A stretch of DNA of 45,367 nt from Desulfitibacter sp. BRH_c19 (GCA_001515945.1 LOER01000012.1:1-45367), one strand, 5' to 3'. Shown: positions 32,172-41,226, counted from the first letter of the stretch. Program-made: numbers and translations. Notes: generated by a model from the sequence alone, not told the origin.

Positions 32172-32354
32172 TTATTTATCAAAAATTACTTCGTCTTCAC
32201 ACTCATCTGCTAAATATGCTATCAATGATTGAATTACTACTTCCATACCGTCTGCAAAGCCAGTTTTGTATTCTGTAGACTTGTAATTTCTAATTTCCTC
32301 AATAATTTCCATATTTTCTTTTTCCCATTTTAGAACAATTTCTTGGAATTTCAT
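32172..32354 (-). CDS. Small unknown protein of the dsr cluster
   Basis: 60 aa, acidic, no membrane segment or cysteine motif (one Cys near the end). Helical, with K-T-G-F-A-D-G-M-E-V-V-I-Q-S-L-I-A-Y-L-A-D-E-C-E-D-E in the second half. A very strong GGAGGAG sits 6 nt before the ATG, and the frame follows dsrD on the same strand after a hairpin, so it is very likely translated. I do not recognise a family. Confidence 0.7.
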   Translation of the reverse strand: MKFQEIVLKWEKENMEIIEEIRNYKSTEYKTGFADGMEVVIQSLIAYLADECEDEVIFDK

Positions 32355-32452
32355 TAAAACTCCTCCACTATAAAATATTTTAATACTATACCTATTATTC
32401 CATATATGGGAGGATTAACATAGCAAAAAACTAAAATAATTAATTTAATTAA

Positions 32453-32503
32453 AGCCACCGCCAGTCCCTTAAGTAATTAAATAATTAAGTACGGGCGATG
32501 GCT
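32453..32503 (-). terminator. Hairpin after dsrD, likely partial terminator
   Basis: AGCCATCGCC (32494-32503, minus) pairs with GGCGGTGGCT (32453-32462) over 10 bp including one G-U, with an inner CTTAA/TTAAG stem. Followed on the minus strand by TTTAATTAAATT, a weak T-rich tail. It starts 8 nt after the dsrD stop and could set the ratio of dsrABD to the small genes downstream. Confidence 0.65.
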
Positions 32504-32510
32504 AAAATCG

Positions 32511-32720
32511 TTACTTACCTTTAATTTTTACAAAGGATGTTCCAAGGTACAAAAACTCTAGAACGTCTTGTTTTGCAAGTTCGTTGATTTGCTTATCTAC
32601 TAGTTTCTTTGGAACTCCAATAGCTTTAGCAACATCTCTATTCTTTGATTTATCTACGGTATTTAAATACGCCAATACTTTTTCCTGAATCTCTTCAGGT
32701 GTGAAATTATCTTCACTCAT
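32511..32720 (-). CDS. dsrD: DsrD, activator of dissimilatory sulfite reductase
   Basis: 69 aa winged-helix protein: P-E-E-I-Q-E-K-V-L-A-Y-L, K-N-R-D-V-A-K-A-I-G-V-P-K-K-L-V-D-K-Q-I-N-E-L-A-K-Q and the final L-Y-L-G-T-S-F-V-K-I-K-G-K. DsrD is found in sulfite-reducing (not sulfur-oxidising) organisms and is reported to stimulate DsrAB. Its presence argues that this dsr system runs in the reductive direction. GAGGTG is upstream; the gene is 46 nt after dsrB. Confidence 0.95.
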   Translation of the reverse strand: MSEDNFTPEEIQEKVLAYLNTVDKSKNRDVAKAIGVPKKLVDKQINELAKQDVLEFLYLGTSFVKIKGK

Positions 32721-32766
32721 TTATTTACACCTCACTAAGTTTGGGGACATTCAATGTCGCCCTTCC

Positions 32767-33840
32767 TTAAAACTTAAAGTTAGAGCTGGTTCTAAATGTT
32801 GGTAATGAGAAAACAAAATCGTCAATATGCTTATCTGTAAATGGAAGTTGTGCAATATCAAAGAATTTCTCCCAACCAATTCTTTCGATCCATTCGCCAT
32901 ATCTTTCGCCAGGCTGAGCATGTTTAACCCAAATTTCGGTTAGATTTACAACAGCTTCTACCAATTCTGGCCATCTTGGAGGAGTGTTTGGTATCCAAGG
33001 AATAGCTAAACGTGAGAATGCTGGACCACTTCTTGCATTTGCAACTTTACCACCGACAAAGATTGCAATACCGTCATTCTTTGGATCCACAATGGGTAAT
33101 GATGGACATACTGTATAGCAGTTACCACAGTACATACATTTCTCCTCATTAATAGTAACACTTTTAGCCTTTGGATTTGGCCTAATAGCTCCAGTTGGAC
33201 AACTAGCAATAACGTTTGGAATTTCACAACCTTTTGCTACACCTTCATCGTTAATTTTAGGAATTGTTCTATGAATACCAACAAATGCTATATCTGAACA
33301 GTGAACTGCTCCACACATGTTTAAGCAACAAGCCATTGAAATTTTTAGCTTAGCTGGTAGTTTGTCATACTTGAAATAATCATATAACTCATCCATAACT
33401 GACTTAACAGTACCAGATGCATCTGTAGCAGCACTATGGCAGTGAATCCAGCCTTGAGTGTGAATAATGTTGTTTAAAGAATTGCCTGTACCGCCTACTG
33501 GCCATCCCATTCCTTCAACTTCTTCAATTAAAGGCTGTACTTTGCTTTCATCTGATAGTAGAAACTCAACATTGTGTCTACTAGTAAAACGTAGGTGACC
33601 ATCGCAATACTTGTCTGCTATATCAGCAAATTCTCTCAATGTTACTATAGATAACAAACGTGGGGAACCTATTCTTACTGAATATAATGCTTCACCAGTT
33701 TCTGAAACGTGCTTTAAAACACCTGGTCTAACATTCTCGTGATATTTCCATTTTCCATAGTTGTCCTTGATAATCTGTGGCAACTGATCCTCATAGTGTG
33801 GAGGACCTATATCAGTTTTTGGCTTAAAAACTTGTGTCAT
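32767..33840 (-). CDS. dsrB: DsrB, dissimilatory sulfite reductase beta subunit
   Basis: 357 aa. The siroheme-[4Fe-4S] ligands are in [14 protein letters not shown] (about 180-193). The inserted ferredoxin domain has [12 protein letters not shown] (about 240). R-F-T-S-R-H-N-V-E contributes to substrate-binding arginines. With DsrA it forms the alpha2beta2 enzyme that reduces sulfite with DsrC as co-substrate. GGAGGTGA precedes ATG 33840, and the start is 2 nt after the dsrA stop, so coupling is likely. Confidence 0.97.
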   Translation of the reverse strand: MTQVFKPKTDIGPPHYEDQLPQIIKDNYGKWKYHENVRPGVLKHVSETGEALYSVRIGSPRLLSIVTLREFADIADKYCDGHLRFTSRHNVEFLLSDESKVQPLIEEVEGMGWPVGGTGNSLNNIIHTQGWIHCHSAATDASGTVKSVMDELYDYFKYDKLPAKLKISMACCLNMCGAVHCSDIAFVGIHRTIPKINDEGVAKGCEIPNVIASCPTGAIRPNPKAKSVTINEEKCMYCGNCYTVCPSLPIVDPKNDGIAIFVGGKVANARSGPAFSRLAIPWIPNTPPRWPELVEAVVNLTEIWVKHAQPGERYGEWIERIGWEKFFDIAQLPFTDKHIDDFVFSLPTFRTSSNFKF

Positions 33841-33842
33841 GA

Positions 33843-35084
33843 TTACTTCACCTCCGCGTCTGAAGCTGCTTGCTTAAATGTATGATTGTTCATTTCTTCA
33901 AGTTCTTCTGGCCACCAGAAGAAGTATGGGTTAGCTCTTGGATGCTTAACCATTTGCGGCTTAGGTTCTAGGCCAACTTCTTTCAAGAAGGTTCTCATTC
34001 CTTTTCTGTAAATCAATTCGCCAACTCTTTCTCTAACTTTGGCGTTTTCATCCCACCAGTCCCAAATTCTTTCAAATAAATCTTTAAGTTCCGCATAACC
34101 ATCTTCTTTGTTAACCTTCATGAATGGTACAAGAACCCATGATAAGAAAGCTGACTGAACAAGTGTAGCTTTACCACCAATTAGAATTGTAACTCCTGTA
34201 TCTTTACCAATTCTTAATCCTTTTGGCATCTTGTTAATACAATGCATACATCTTACACAGTTCTCATCATCAACCTTAAACTCAAAAGTTTCTTGATTGA
34301 AGCTAATACACTTAGATGGGCACTTCTTGACAACAAGATTTAAAATATCATAACCACTCTTACCATATTCTGTAATCTGCTCTTGGTCTATTCTGATGTT
34401 ATCTCTCCATGTTCCAATTAGAGAAAGGTCTGCACGTGCAATAGATGACACACAATCATTAGCACAACCAGAAATTTTTATTTTTGACTTGTATGGCCAC
34501 ATTGGTCTGTGGAGATAATCCTGAAACTCGTTAGTTAAGTCATGGCATAAATCCATAGTATCAATGCATGCGTTTTCGCAACGAGCCATACCTGCACAAC
34601 AACTTGGACTTCTTAAGTTTGAACCTGATCCACCAAGGTCAAATCCACTATTTGAAAGTTCGTTAAAGCATGGTTGTAAGTGTGGAGTTGTTGTTCCTAA
34701 AAGGATAGCATCACCAGTTGCACCATGCATATTTGTTAAACCACTTCCATGTTTTTCCCAAATATCACATAGATTTCTTAATGTCTCACTTGAGTAAAAC
34801 CACCCACTTGGCTGATTAACTCTCATTGTGTGAAACTCAGCAACACTAGGATATTTGTCCCCTAGATCTGAGTATCTACCAATTACTCCTCCACCATAGC
34901 CTGTAACACCAACGATACCTCCGTGTTTCCAGTGAACACTATTATCTTCAAATGATGTTTCCAGAAGACCTAATAGGTCTTTTGTTGCTGCATTCTTGTC
35001 TTCCATTTTTTCAATTTCTTTTACAAAGCTTGGCCATTTGCCTTTTTTAAGCTCATCTAACATCGGCCTTTTGTTCTCTGTCAC
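33843..35084 (-). CDS. dsrA: DsrA, dissimilatory sulfite reductase alpha subunit
   Basis: 413 aa. Siroheme-cluster ligands are [12 protein letters not shown] and I-S-G-C-A-N-D-C (about 165-215). The ferredoxin domain has [12 protein letters not shown] (about 275). Length is normal for bacterial DsrA. The open frame reaches 35132, but GTG 35084 has GGAGGTGG 7 nt upstream and yields the usual [12 protein letters not shown] beginning. First gene after a leader of roughly 250 nt that contains a structured segment. Followed by dsrB and dsrD. Confidence 0.97.
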   Translation of the reverse strand: MTENKRPMLDELKKGKWPSFVKEIEKMEDKNAATKDLLGLLETSFEDNSVHWKHGGIVGVTGYGGGVIGRYSDLGDKYPSVAEFHTMRVNQPSGWFYSSETLRNLCDIWEKHGSGLTNMHGATGDAILLGTTTPHLQPCFNELSNSGFDLGGSGSNLRSPSCCAGMARCENACIDTMDLCHDLTNEFQDYLHRPMWPYKSKIKISGCANDCVSSIARADLSLIGTWRDNIRIDQEQITEYGKSGYDILNLVVKKCPSKCISFNQETFEFKVDDENCVRCMHCINKMPKGLRIGKDTGVTILIGGKATLVQSAFLSWVLVPFMKVNKEDGYAELKDLFERIWDWWDENAKVRERVGELIYRKGMRTFLKEVGLEPKPQMVKHPRANPYFFWWPEELEEMNNHTFKQAASDAEVK

Positions 35085-35192
35085 TAAACATCCACCTCCA
35101 GATAGTTTTTTTCTTTTTCTTTCTAACACCAACTCAATACTAAGTCTCCTTAGGGCCCCTCAGATATAATCTTTTATAACATAATAATTCCA

Positions 35193-35273
35193 AAAGTCGT
35201 GACTGTTAGCCTAATCATAATTGTTCAGGGCTAAATACCTCCGTCAAGCACTTGATATTTGGCTTTCGACTTT
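35193..35273 (-). promoter_or_regulatory. Structured leader segment upstream of dsrA (candidate cis-regulatory RNA)
   Basis: On the minus strand a 7-bp closing stem AAAGTCG/CGACTTT (35267-35273 with 35193-35199) encloses two hairpins. One has AAATA-TCAA, loop GTGC, TTGA, a 6-nt bulge CGGAGG and TATTT (35233-35260). The other is a 6-bp TTAGCC/GGCTAA stem (35206-35234). This is a three-way-junction-like layout. An additional 6-bp hairpin AAACCC/GGGTTT lies upstream at 35302-35316. It matches no riboswitch class I can recall. Pairings are visible; a regulatory role is inference. Confidence 0.4.
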
Positions 35274-35348
35274 GATTAGTATTGCTAAATGACCTCTGGG
35301 GTAAACCCTCTGGGTTTAATTGCAAAACTTTGAAGGAGAGTTTAATAA

Positions 35349-35377
35349 ATATTAGGTTCAATATTGTTTTTGCCCAA
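35349..35377 (-). promoter_or_regulatory. Candidate promoter of dsrA
   Basis: Minus strand TTGGGC (35372-35377), 17-nt spacer, TAATAT (35349-35354). It overlaps an 8-bp inverted repeat TCAATATT/AATATTGA. Lies about 62 bp downstream of the CRP/FNR-like palindrome, almost the same distance as for resB. The start would be near 35342. Confidence 0.45.
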
Positions 35378-35405
35378 TAATATTGAGTTGAATAGTTACG
35401 AAATA

Positions 35406-35425
35406 CTTTGTGCCATTTGTCACAG
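35406..35425. promoter_or_regulatory. CRP/FNR-family operator upstream of dsrA
   Basis: TTTGTGCCATTTGTCACAG: dyad TGTG-N8-CACA (35409-35424) close to the CRP/FNR consensus TGTGA-N6-TCACA. It shares 17 of 19 positions with the site at 43301-43319 upstream of resB. The rest of 35426-35574 holds two plain inverted repeats (35535-35562 region and ATCTG/CAGAT near 35561-35574) and no gene. Confidence 0.65.
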
Positions 35426-35574
35426 GTACTAACATGACATATTGAACACGCTTACTTAACCTTTATTAGACTTTCGGATCTAAAAATCCTGCATGTTTAT
35501 TATTGCGATTTCTGATTACAATGATAGTTTTTTTATATAACAAGGTGACTCCTTGATTATATCTGTTATCAGAT

Positions 35575-36576
35575 CTACTCTTTGTCGACAGGTAAGCCAA
35601 CGCCTTTCATCTTGTCTCGGTACTCATCTTCATATTCTTCATAGGTATGGACAGCCACAGGATAATTCCATGGATTAACATGTCTTTGAGCTCTGTTGTT
35701 ATTAACCATATTACGTGTTGGGCTCATAAATATACCTGCCATGTGTGTTAGCTTACTAAATGGGAAGTAAGTGAGTAGTGTGCTAACCAAGAAAAGGTGA
35801 ATATAAAAGATTACTCCAATATCACCAGGAACTGTTGGGTTAAATGTCACAAGGCCCATAGCCAATTCTTTAACACGGATTATGTCTACCCTGAAAAAAT
35901 ATTTCATTAATATCCCAGAAGAGGCTATTCCAAAGATCAATAATAGCGGAAAATAGTCAGCAGGTAGCGATATATATTTTACATGTGGAATAAGTACCCT
36001 TCTAATAAATAGGTATGTCACAGCAACTAAAAGTGCAATACCAGTTAAATACAGAGCTTCCAAATTCACCTGAAAAGCTCCATCTATACTTTGAAGAAAT
36101 TGGACAAAGCCCGGCACTGGTTCTGTAAAAAATCTAAGATGCCTTACAACAACTATCAAAAACGACCAGTGGAATACCAGACCTGCCAACCAAAGCCACT
36201 TTTCCCAATGATATACAACCTTTTTGCCATTATTTCCATCAACTAGTTGAGCTTTGGTATTTCTAAACAATGATCTAAAAAATACTACTTCGAAAAACAT
36301 TCTTATTATAACCCCTGCTTTTGTAGAAGGGTTATCGATTTTATTTTGTTTAAACCATGGTAATGACCTTTGCTGGCCACATGTTGTAGGTATGCGAAAT
36401 GGAACAGGAGATCGTGACCATTTTACAATACGATAAACAAGACCAAACACGAAAGCTGCAAAGGCTATATAGGGGATTAACACCCCAAAGAGGAACTGCA
36501 TTCCTATAACCTCTACTCCCAGGTAAACACCCAAAATGAGTGCAACAACCATGAGTAAAGAAACTTGTATACCCAT
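35575..36576 (-). CDS. dsrM: DsrM, membrane cytochrome b subunit
   Basis: 333 aa integral membrane protein with about six helices (residues 5-30, 30-48, 125-145, 172-192, 205-225, 255-275) and a NarI-like core. Histidines placed for heme b ligation include H134 (F-H-W-S-F) and the H-L-F-L-V-S-T-L-L-T-Y-F-P-F-S-K-L-T-H-M region near 258-280. In Dsr complexes DsrM oxidises menaquinol and passes electrons to DsrK. Here the gene is last, 24 nt after dsrP, instead of first as in the canonical dsrMKJOP order. Confidence 0.93.
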   Translation of the reverse strand: MGIQVSLLMVVALILGVYLGVEVIGMQFLFGVLIPYIAFAAFVFGLVYRIVKWSRSPVPFRIPTTCGQQRSLPWFKQNKIDNPSTKAGVIIRMFFEVVFFRSLFRNTKAQLVDGNNGKKVVYHWEKWLWLAGLVFHWSFLIVVVRHLRFFTEPVPGFVQFLQSIDGAFQVNLEALYLTGIALLVAVTYLFIRRVLIPHVKYISLPADYFPLLLIFGIASSGILMKYFFRVDIIRVKELAMGLVTFNPTVPGDIGVIFYIHLFLVSTLLTYFPFSKLTHMAGIFMSPTRNMVNNNRAQRHVNPWNYPVAVHTYEEYEDEYRDKMKGVGLPVDKE

Positions 36577-36600
36577 TCATATCCCTCATTTCATGTATTT

Positions 36601-37761
36601 TTAAATCCCCGTATTTTCCTTTACTGAAATAACTATTCTGTAAAAGATACTAATTATGAAAATGCCTATTGCCCAAATTCCTAAGGTAATGAAAAGTTCA
36701 TTTATAGTTGGTAAATACTCAGTTATTCTACCAAACGGATTAACTACTAGTCCTGCAACTACAAAAGCTAATCCCTTTTCAATAAGCATTGCCAGGAAAA
36801 CTGCTATACAGGCAATTATCAATGTGCCATCTTTTGATCTTGTTTTGGGGTTAATCAAAAGATACAATGCAATAACTGCTAGTATTGCAAAAATCCACAT
36901 GAATGGAACCATGGCATTGTGACCATGTGATCCCATAAACAGGTATTGTAAACTATGCATATGACCAGGTACCTGGCTAAAGAAAGCAACAAAGAATTCT
37001 ACACCAAGTAAAAAGATAGTTATGGAAAATGCATAAGTTACTATTATTGATAACTTCCTAATTGCTTCTTTTCCTGCATCAAAATTTGCAAATTTCTTTA
37101 ATGCAAAGCATATAAGAATCAAAAGGGCAGGACCAGTAGCAAATGCACCCACTAAAAATTTTGGTGCAATTAGAGCTGTTAACCAGTAATGACGTCCAGG
37201 AAGACCTGAGTATAAAAATGCAGTAACTGTATGAATACTCACAGCCCACGGAATAGAAACATACGTCAATGTTTTTACCCATTTAGGGGCAGAAATTGCT
37301 TTGCGCTCTGCCTCTAAAACATTCCAAGCAATTAAAATATTTAATAATAGGTAGCCAGTTAAAACCATGAAATCCCAAAACATAGGTGAATTTGGTGTTG
37401 GAAATAGGATCATATTGAGAACTCTCATAGGCATACCCATATCTACAACAATGAATAACATGCACATTATTACTGAAGCAACAGCCAGAAACTCACCAAC
37501 AACAGTTATTCGGCCAAACTCTTTAACATTATGGAGATAATATGGTAACACAACCATTACAGCTGATGCTGCAACTCCAACAAAAAAAGTAAATTGAGCT
37601 ATATAAAGCCCCCAGGATACATCCCTGCTCATTCCTGTAACTGTAAGTCCTTGATTTAGTTGAACTAAATAAAAGCCAAAACCTGTTCCAATCAAAACAA
37701 GTAAAAATAATAGCCATCCATAATAGTATTTTGAAGCTTCCTTAAAAGCTTTTTCTATCAT
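36601..37761 (-). CDS. dsrP: DsrP, NrfD-like membrane subunit
   Basis: 386 aa with about ten transmembrane helices, NrfD/PsrC family. It opens I-E-K-A-F-K-E-A-S-K-Y-Y-Y-G-W-L and holds conserved stretches such as D-M-G-M-P-M-R-V-L-N-M-I and S-I-H-T-V-T-A-F-L-Y-S-G-L-P-G-R. It is the quinone-interacting anchor that works with the DsrO iron-sulfur protein. ATG 37761, 9 nt after GGGAGGGG, is preferred to the upstream TTG at 37770. Starts 18 nt after dsrO. Confidence 0.94.
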   Translation of the reverse strand: MIEKAFKEASKYYYGWLLFLLVLIGTGFGFYLVQLNQGLTVTGMSRDVSWGLYIAQFTFFVGVAASAVMVVLPYYLHNVKEFGRITVVGEFLAVASVIMCMLFIVVDMGMPMRVLNMILFPTPNSPMFWDFMVLTGYLLLNILIAWNVLEAERKAISAPKWVKTLTYVSIPWAVSIHTVTAFLYSGLPGRHYWLTALIAPKFLVGAFATGPALLILICFALKKFANFDAGKEAIRKLSIIVTYAFSITIFLLGVEFFVAFFSQVPGHMHSLQYLFMGSHGHNAMVPFMWIFAILAVIALYLLINPKTRSKDGTLIIACIAVFLAMLIEKGLAFVVAGLVVNPFGRITEYLPTINELFITLGIWAIGIFIISIFYRIVISVKENTGI

Positions 37762-37779
37762 GTACACCAACCCCTCCCT

Positions 37780-38541
37780 CTACACTATATAGTAAATCTT
37801 AGGCTTTGTACCATAAGAAATTTTTCGCTGGATATTATAACTGGATGCTAACAGCTTACGAACATCGGAATTTGGGTCATCCAAATCCCCAAAGGTAAAT
37901 ACTCCATTTGGACAAGCCTCCACACAAGCTGGTGGCAAACCTACTGATAACCTTTCGTCACATAAGTTGCACTTTTCAACAACACCCTTGGTTCTGGTTG
38001 GAAATTCCTTATTCACTTCTTCAATATGGGGTCTAGGATCGCTAAAGTTAAAACTTCTTGCTCCATAGGGGCAAGCAGCCATACAATAGCGGCACCCTAT
38101 ACACCTATGATAATCCATCATCACTACTCCGTCTTTTCTTTTAAAGGTAGCTTGAGTAGGGCAAACCCTTACACAGGAGGGGTTTTCACAATGGTTGCAC
38201 AGTACTAAAACATCTCTATTCTTTGTAGATTCATCCACATAATCATGGCTTTGGTAAGGGAGAGCATTTTCATGTGGTTCAGTCCAGAGCCATTTTACTT
38301 CTTCTTTTGTATTGCCTATGCTAGGAACATTGTGGGCCAGATGACATGCATCAATACAATCATTGCAGTAATCACATTTACTCATATCTATCGCCATGCC
38401 CCACTTGTTACCAGCTAATGCTTTAGAGCTTGGGAGAAATTTTGGATTGTTGCTGGCGACAACATTGACAAGAGGCATTACTCCTAACCCAAGGGCACAG
38501 GCTCCACCAAACTTGATAAATTTTCTTCTATTTATATCCAT
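37780..38541 (-). CDS. dsrO: DsrO, exported iron-sulfur subunit
   Basis: 253 aa. The N-terminus N-R-R-K-F-I-K-F-G-G-A-C-A-L-G-L-G is a Tat signal, so the protein acts outside the membrane. Four [4Fe-4S] motifs follow: C-D-Y-C-N-D-C-I-D-A-C, C-N-H-C...C-V-R-V-C-P, C-I-G-C-R-Y-C-M-A-A-C-P, and C-N-L-C...C-V-E-A-C-P. It carries electrons between DsrJ and DsrP. ATG 38541 with AAAGGAGGAG upstream is chosen over 38565. Confidence 0.94.
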   Translation of the reverse strand: MDINRRKFIKFGGACALGLGVMPLVNVVASNNPKFLPSSKALAGNKWGMAIDMSKCDYCNDCIDACHLAHNVPSIGNTKEEVKWLWTEPHENALPYQSHDYVDESTKNRDVLVLCNHCENPSCVRVCPTQATFKRKDGVVMMDYHRCIGCRYCMAACPYGARSFNFSDPRPHIEEVNKEFPTRTKGVVEKCNLCDERLSVGLPPACVEACPNGVFTFGDLDDPNSDVRKLLASSYNIQRKISYGTKPKIYYIV

Positions 38542-38554
38542 TACTTCTCCTCCT

Positions 38555-38938
38555 TTATTCAACATGACAAGTCCAGCAGGTGGGATCTACGTCAGCAAAA
38601 TCATGACATGCATCACAAAACTGGTCCTTGTTGGAGTGACATTCTAAACATGTATTTTGCAAACTCATGTTATATTCCTCACCATTGGCTTCCGACACAT
38701 ACACTCTATTGCCTTCACGTACAACAGACACCTTCCAGTCACTTAACAACTGCATATGATTACCTCTCATAAATTCAGCATCCTCAATACATTGCGCCTC
38801 TGCAAGAGACTGTATCTCTGGTGTGTTAAAGCTTATGTCGGGAGCTGCAGCAGATTTCCCAAAACTACCCCAAAATGGATAGCTAAATAGGATAACTAAT
38901 ACTGCAATTCCAATAATAATATTACGGGAGTTATTCAT
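38555..38938 (-). CDS. dsrJ: DsrJ, triheme cytochrome c
   Basis: 127 aa. An uncleaved N-terminal helix (about 7-25) anchors it outside the membrane. Three C-x-x-C-H heme c sites lie in the last 40 residues: C-L-E-C-H, C-D-A-C-H and C-W-T-C-H. DsrJ is the periplasmic-side cytochrome of the DsrMKJOP complex. ATG 38938 has GGAGGAGG 6 nt upstream; ATG 38944 abuts that site. The start overlaps the end of dsrK by 8 nt. Heme attachment would need the ResB/ResC genes encoded just upstream. Confidence 0.95.
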   Translation of the reverse strand: MNNSRNIIIGIAVLVILFSYPFWGSFGKSAAAPDISFNTPEIQSLAEAQCIEDAEFMRGNHMQLLSDWKVSVVREGNRVYVSEANGEEYNMSLQNTCLECHSNKDQFCDACHDFADVDPTCWTCHVE

Positions 38939-40544
38939 CGTCATCCTCCTCCGTTCCTAGAGGTTCAAAACGTAAATTCTCAGTTCTTTTCTTTTCACCC
39001 TCCATAACAAGGGCATTACCAACTAGCTCGTGAACACTACATACATCCACCTGTGGGTTCCAATATCTCATTAACGGTGGCAGAGTTGCCCTATCAATGG
39101 CACAAACACATGAAAGCATATTCACGCCATGTTTTTCGTGAACATAGTTTACTGCATTGGCTCTTGGGAAGCCTCCACGCATCCTCATTTCCATGTTCTC
39201 ATCTGAACCAAGACCTGCACCCCCACCGCAACAGAAGGTGTGTTCTCTAATTGTGTCATCAGGCATTTCATAGAAGTTATTACAAACGTGCTTGAGAATA
39301 TACCTAGGTTCCTCAAGGAGTCCCATAGCCCTAGATGGGTTACATGAATCGTGATAGGTAACCTTCAACTCGTCATTTCTGCTAGGATCTAGCTTGAGTT
39401 TGTTATGATACAGAAGGTCAGAAGTAAATTCTGTAATATGAACCAACTTTGTGGATTTCGTATTTTCAAATTTTGTTCCAGTTATAGGTGAAACAGGGAC
39501 TTCTAGAAAATCAGCAGGTCCATTCATGGTATCCATGTACTGATGGACCACCCTCCACATATGACCACATTCCCCACCAAGTATCCATTTGACACCTAGT
39601 CTTTTGGCCTCGGCATATATTTTAGCATTTAATCTTTTTGCCATTTCCATAGAAGCAAATGAACCAAAGTTTCCTCCTTCTGAAGCGTAAGTACTCAAAG
39701 TATAGTCCAGTCCAATTTCATGCATTACCATTAGCTGACCCATAATTCCAAATGTACCTGGATCAGCAAAAAGGTCTCCTGATGGAGGAACATATAAAAT
39801 TTCCGCACCTTTTCTATTCCAAGAAGGATCAATTTTTATTTCTGTAAGGTCTTCAATGTTTTCTACTAAAAAGTCCATTGAATCTACCAAACCATGTGGC
39901 TGTATTCCCAAGTGATTACCCTTCATATAACAGTTAGCTACAGGTGTGATTACCCAATCTGTATTGCAGCCAATTAGATTAAGTAGTTCTCTACCTATCA
40001 TGGTTATCTCAGCAGTATCAATGCCATATGGGCAGTATACTGAACAGCGCCTGCACTCTGTACATTGGAAGAAATAATAAAACCATTCCTTTATTACATC
40101 CTCAGTTAAATCTCTTGCCCCAACCATTTTACCCATGATTTTGCCGGCAGTAGTATACTCTTTTCTATATACAGATCTTAATAGTTCAGCTCTTAAAACT
40201 GGCATGTTTTTGGGATCACCGGATCCTATAAAAAAGTGACATTTATCTGCACAAGCACCACACCTTACACAGATATCCATAAATAATTTTAAGGAGCGAA
40301 ATCTTTCAAGTCTTTCTCTAAGACCATCAAAAATTATTTGTTTCCAGTTCTCAGGGAGTTTCCAATCTTCATCTTCTGGAGACCACTTCCTGGGGTTAGG
40401 AAAATCAATAATTTCTAGGCTCTCTGCTTTACCTGGATAACACCAAGTCCCAGGTTTAAAATCAACTGGTGTATCCATCCACCCTGTTTTAGGGGGATTA
40501 TAATCTATGCTGAGCAGTTGATCTCGCTTTGGAGTTTTTGCCAT
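38931..40544 (-). CDS. dsrK: DsrK, HdrD-like iron-sulfur catalytic subunit
   Basis: 537 aa. Two [4Fe-4S] motifs (C-V-R-C-G-A-C-A-D-K-C near 92 and C-T-E-C-R-R-C-S-V-Y-C-P near 165) are followed by CCG-type domains (H-D-S-C-N-P-S-R and F-C-C-G-G-G-A-G-L near 440). These bind the noncubane cluster that cleaves disulfides or trisulfides in heterodisulfide reductase. DsrK is proposed to reduce the DsrC trisulfide. GAGAGGGTGA is upstream of the ATG. First dsr gene of the membrane-complex operon here. Confidence 0.96.
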   Translation of the reverse strand: MAKTPKRDQLLSIDYNPPKTGWMDTPVDFKPGTWCYPGKAESLEIIDFPNPRKWSPEDEDWKLPENWKQIIFDGLRERLERFRSLKLFMDICVRCGACADKCHFFIGSGDPKNMPVLRAELLRSVYRKEYTTAGKIMGKMVGARDLTEDVIKEWFYYFFQCTECRRCSVYCPYGIDTAEITMIGRELLNLIGCNTDWVITPVANCYMKGNHLGIQPHGLVDSMDFLVENIEDLTEIKIDPSWNRKGAEILYVPPSGDLFADPGTFGIMGQLMVMHEIGLDYTLSTYASEGGNFGSFASMEMAKRLNAKIYAEAKRLGVKWILGGECGHMWRVVHQYMDTMNGPADFLEVPVSPITGTKFENTKSTKLVHITEFTSDLLYHNKLKLDPSRNDELKVTYHDSCNPSRAMGLLEEPRYILKHVCNNFYEMPDDTIREHTFCCGGGAGLGSDENMEMRMRGGFPRANAVNYVHEKHGVNMLSCVCAIDRATLPPLMRYWNPQVDVCSVHELVGNALVMEGEKKRTENLRFEPLGTEEDDDE

Positions 40545-40622
40545 TGTATCACCCTCTCACTAGTTTTAAATTCACAATTCATTATTGCCTCGGTGGGTTT
40601 TATATCCTTTCGTATAAGTCCC

Positions 40623-41138
40623 TTACTGGTTTAAAGTATTGATCCTTTCTGAAATATCACACCTTTTTTTCACTTCATCTATTCTTATTTGATAAATAGT
40701 TTCTCTGCACTTAGAATAAACTTCAAAGGCTACAAGGGCAATATCATCAATTCTTTTTTCAATAACAGCCAATTCCTTATACATTACCTCCTCTCCCAAT
40801 TGACTATGAAGTTCTTCTCTTATTACCCTCTTTAATATAAAAATAAATGCAATTGCCTTAGATGGCGAAAAATCCTGTACTGCTTTAATTCTAATAATTT
40901 TGTCTAGATAAATGTGCATTTTTTCAAAACCCATATCTTGTAACAGTTCTTCAAAAATGCCTTGTAGTCCGTCATGCATGTTACTACCAACTGGATTAGC
41001 GAATTGACTTTTATCACTTTTTAGGAGTTCTACTGTTTTATCCGGATACTCATGACATAAATAATTGAACCATTTTGTTATAATTATGGACTTCTTATCT
41101 AAAAGTAAGGTCTTTAAACTTTCTGGGATTTGTATCAT
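40623..41138 (-). CDS. RsbRD N-terminal-domain protein preceding dsrK
   Basis: 171 aa, soluble and helical. It has the RsbRD N-terminal-domain signature: W-F-N-Y-L, F-A-N-P-V-G-S-N-M (about 52-60), I-I-R-I-K-A-V-Q-D-F-S-P-S-K-A-I-A-F-I-F-I-L-K and C-R-E-T-I-Y-Q-I-R-I-D-E. In stressosome proteins this fold senses signals and resembles a globin-like bundle. Single-domain copies occur before dsr membrane-complex genes in sulfate reducers; their role is not known. ATG 41138 has GGGGGTGA 9 nt upstream and is preferred to 41234, because the upstream stretch is a purine-rich intergenic repeat (AAGAGGCATGAGGCAAG). Confidence 0.8.
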   Translation of the reverse strand: MIQIPESLKTLLLDKKSIIITKWFNYLCHEYPDKTVELLKSDKSQFANPVGSNMHDGLQGIFEELLQDMGFEKMHIYLDKIIRIKAVQDFSPSKAIAFIFILKRVIREELHSQLGEEVMYKELAVIEKRIDDIALVAFEVYSKCRETIYQIRIDEVKKRCDISERINTLNQ

Positions 41139-41226
41139 CGGAGATTCACCCCCTTTCAGGATACGTGCAGGAGGTAGGATGCTAAGATGCATTCTTGCCT
41201 CATGCCTCTTGTTTCTTATCTCTTGT

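Noticed and set aside
35535-35574. Terminator for dsrM formed by ATATAACAAGG/CCTTGATTATAT
   Set aside because: A good inverted repeat, but on the minus strand it is followed by A-rich sequence, not a T run, so it is not a canonical intrinsic terminator.
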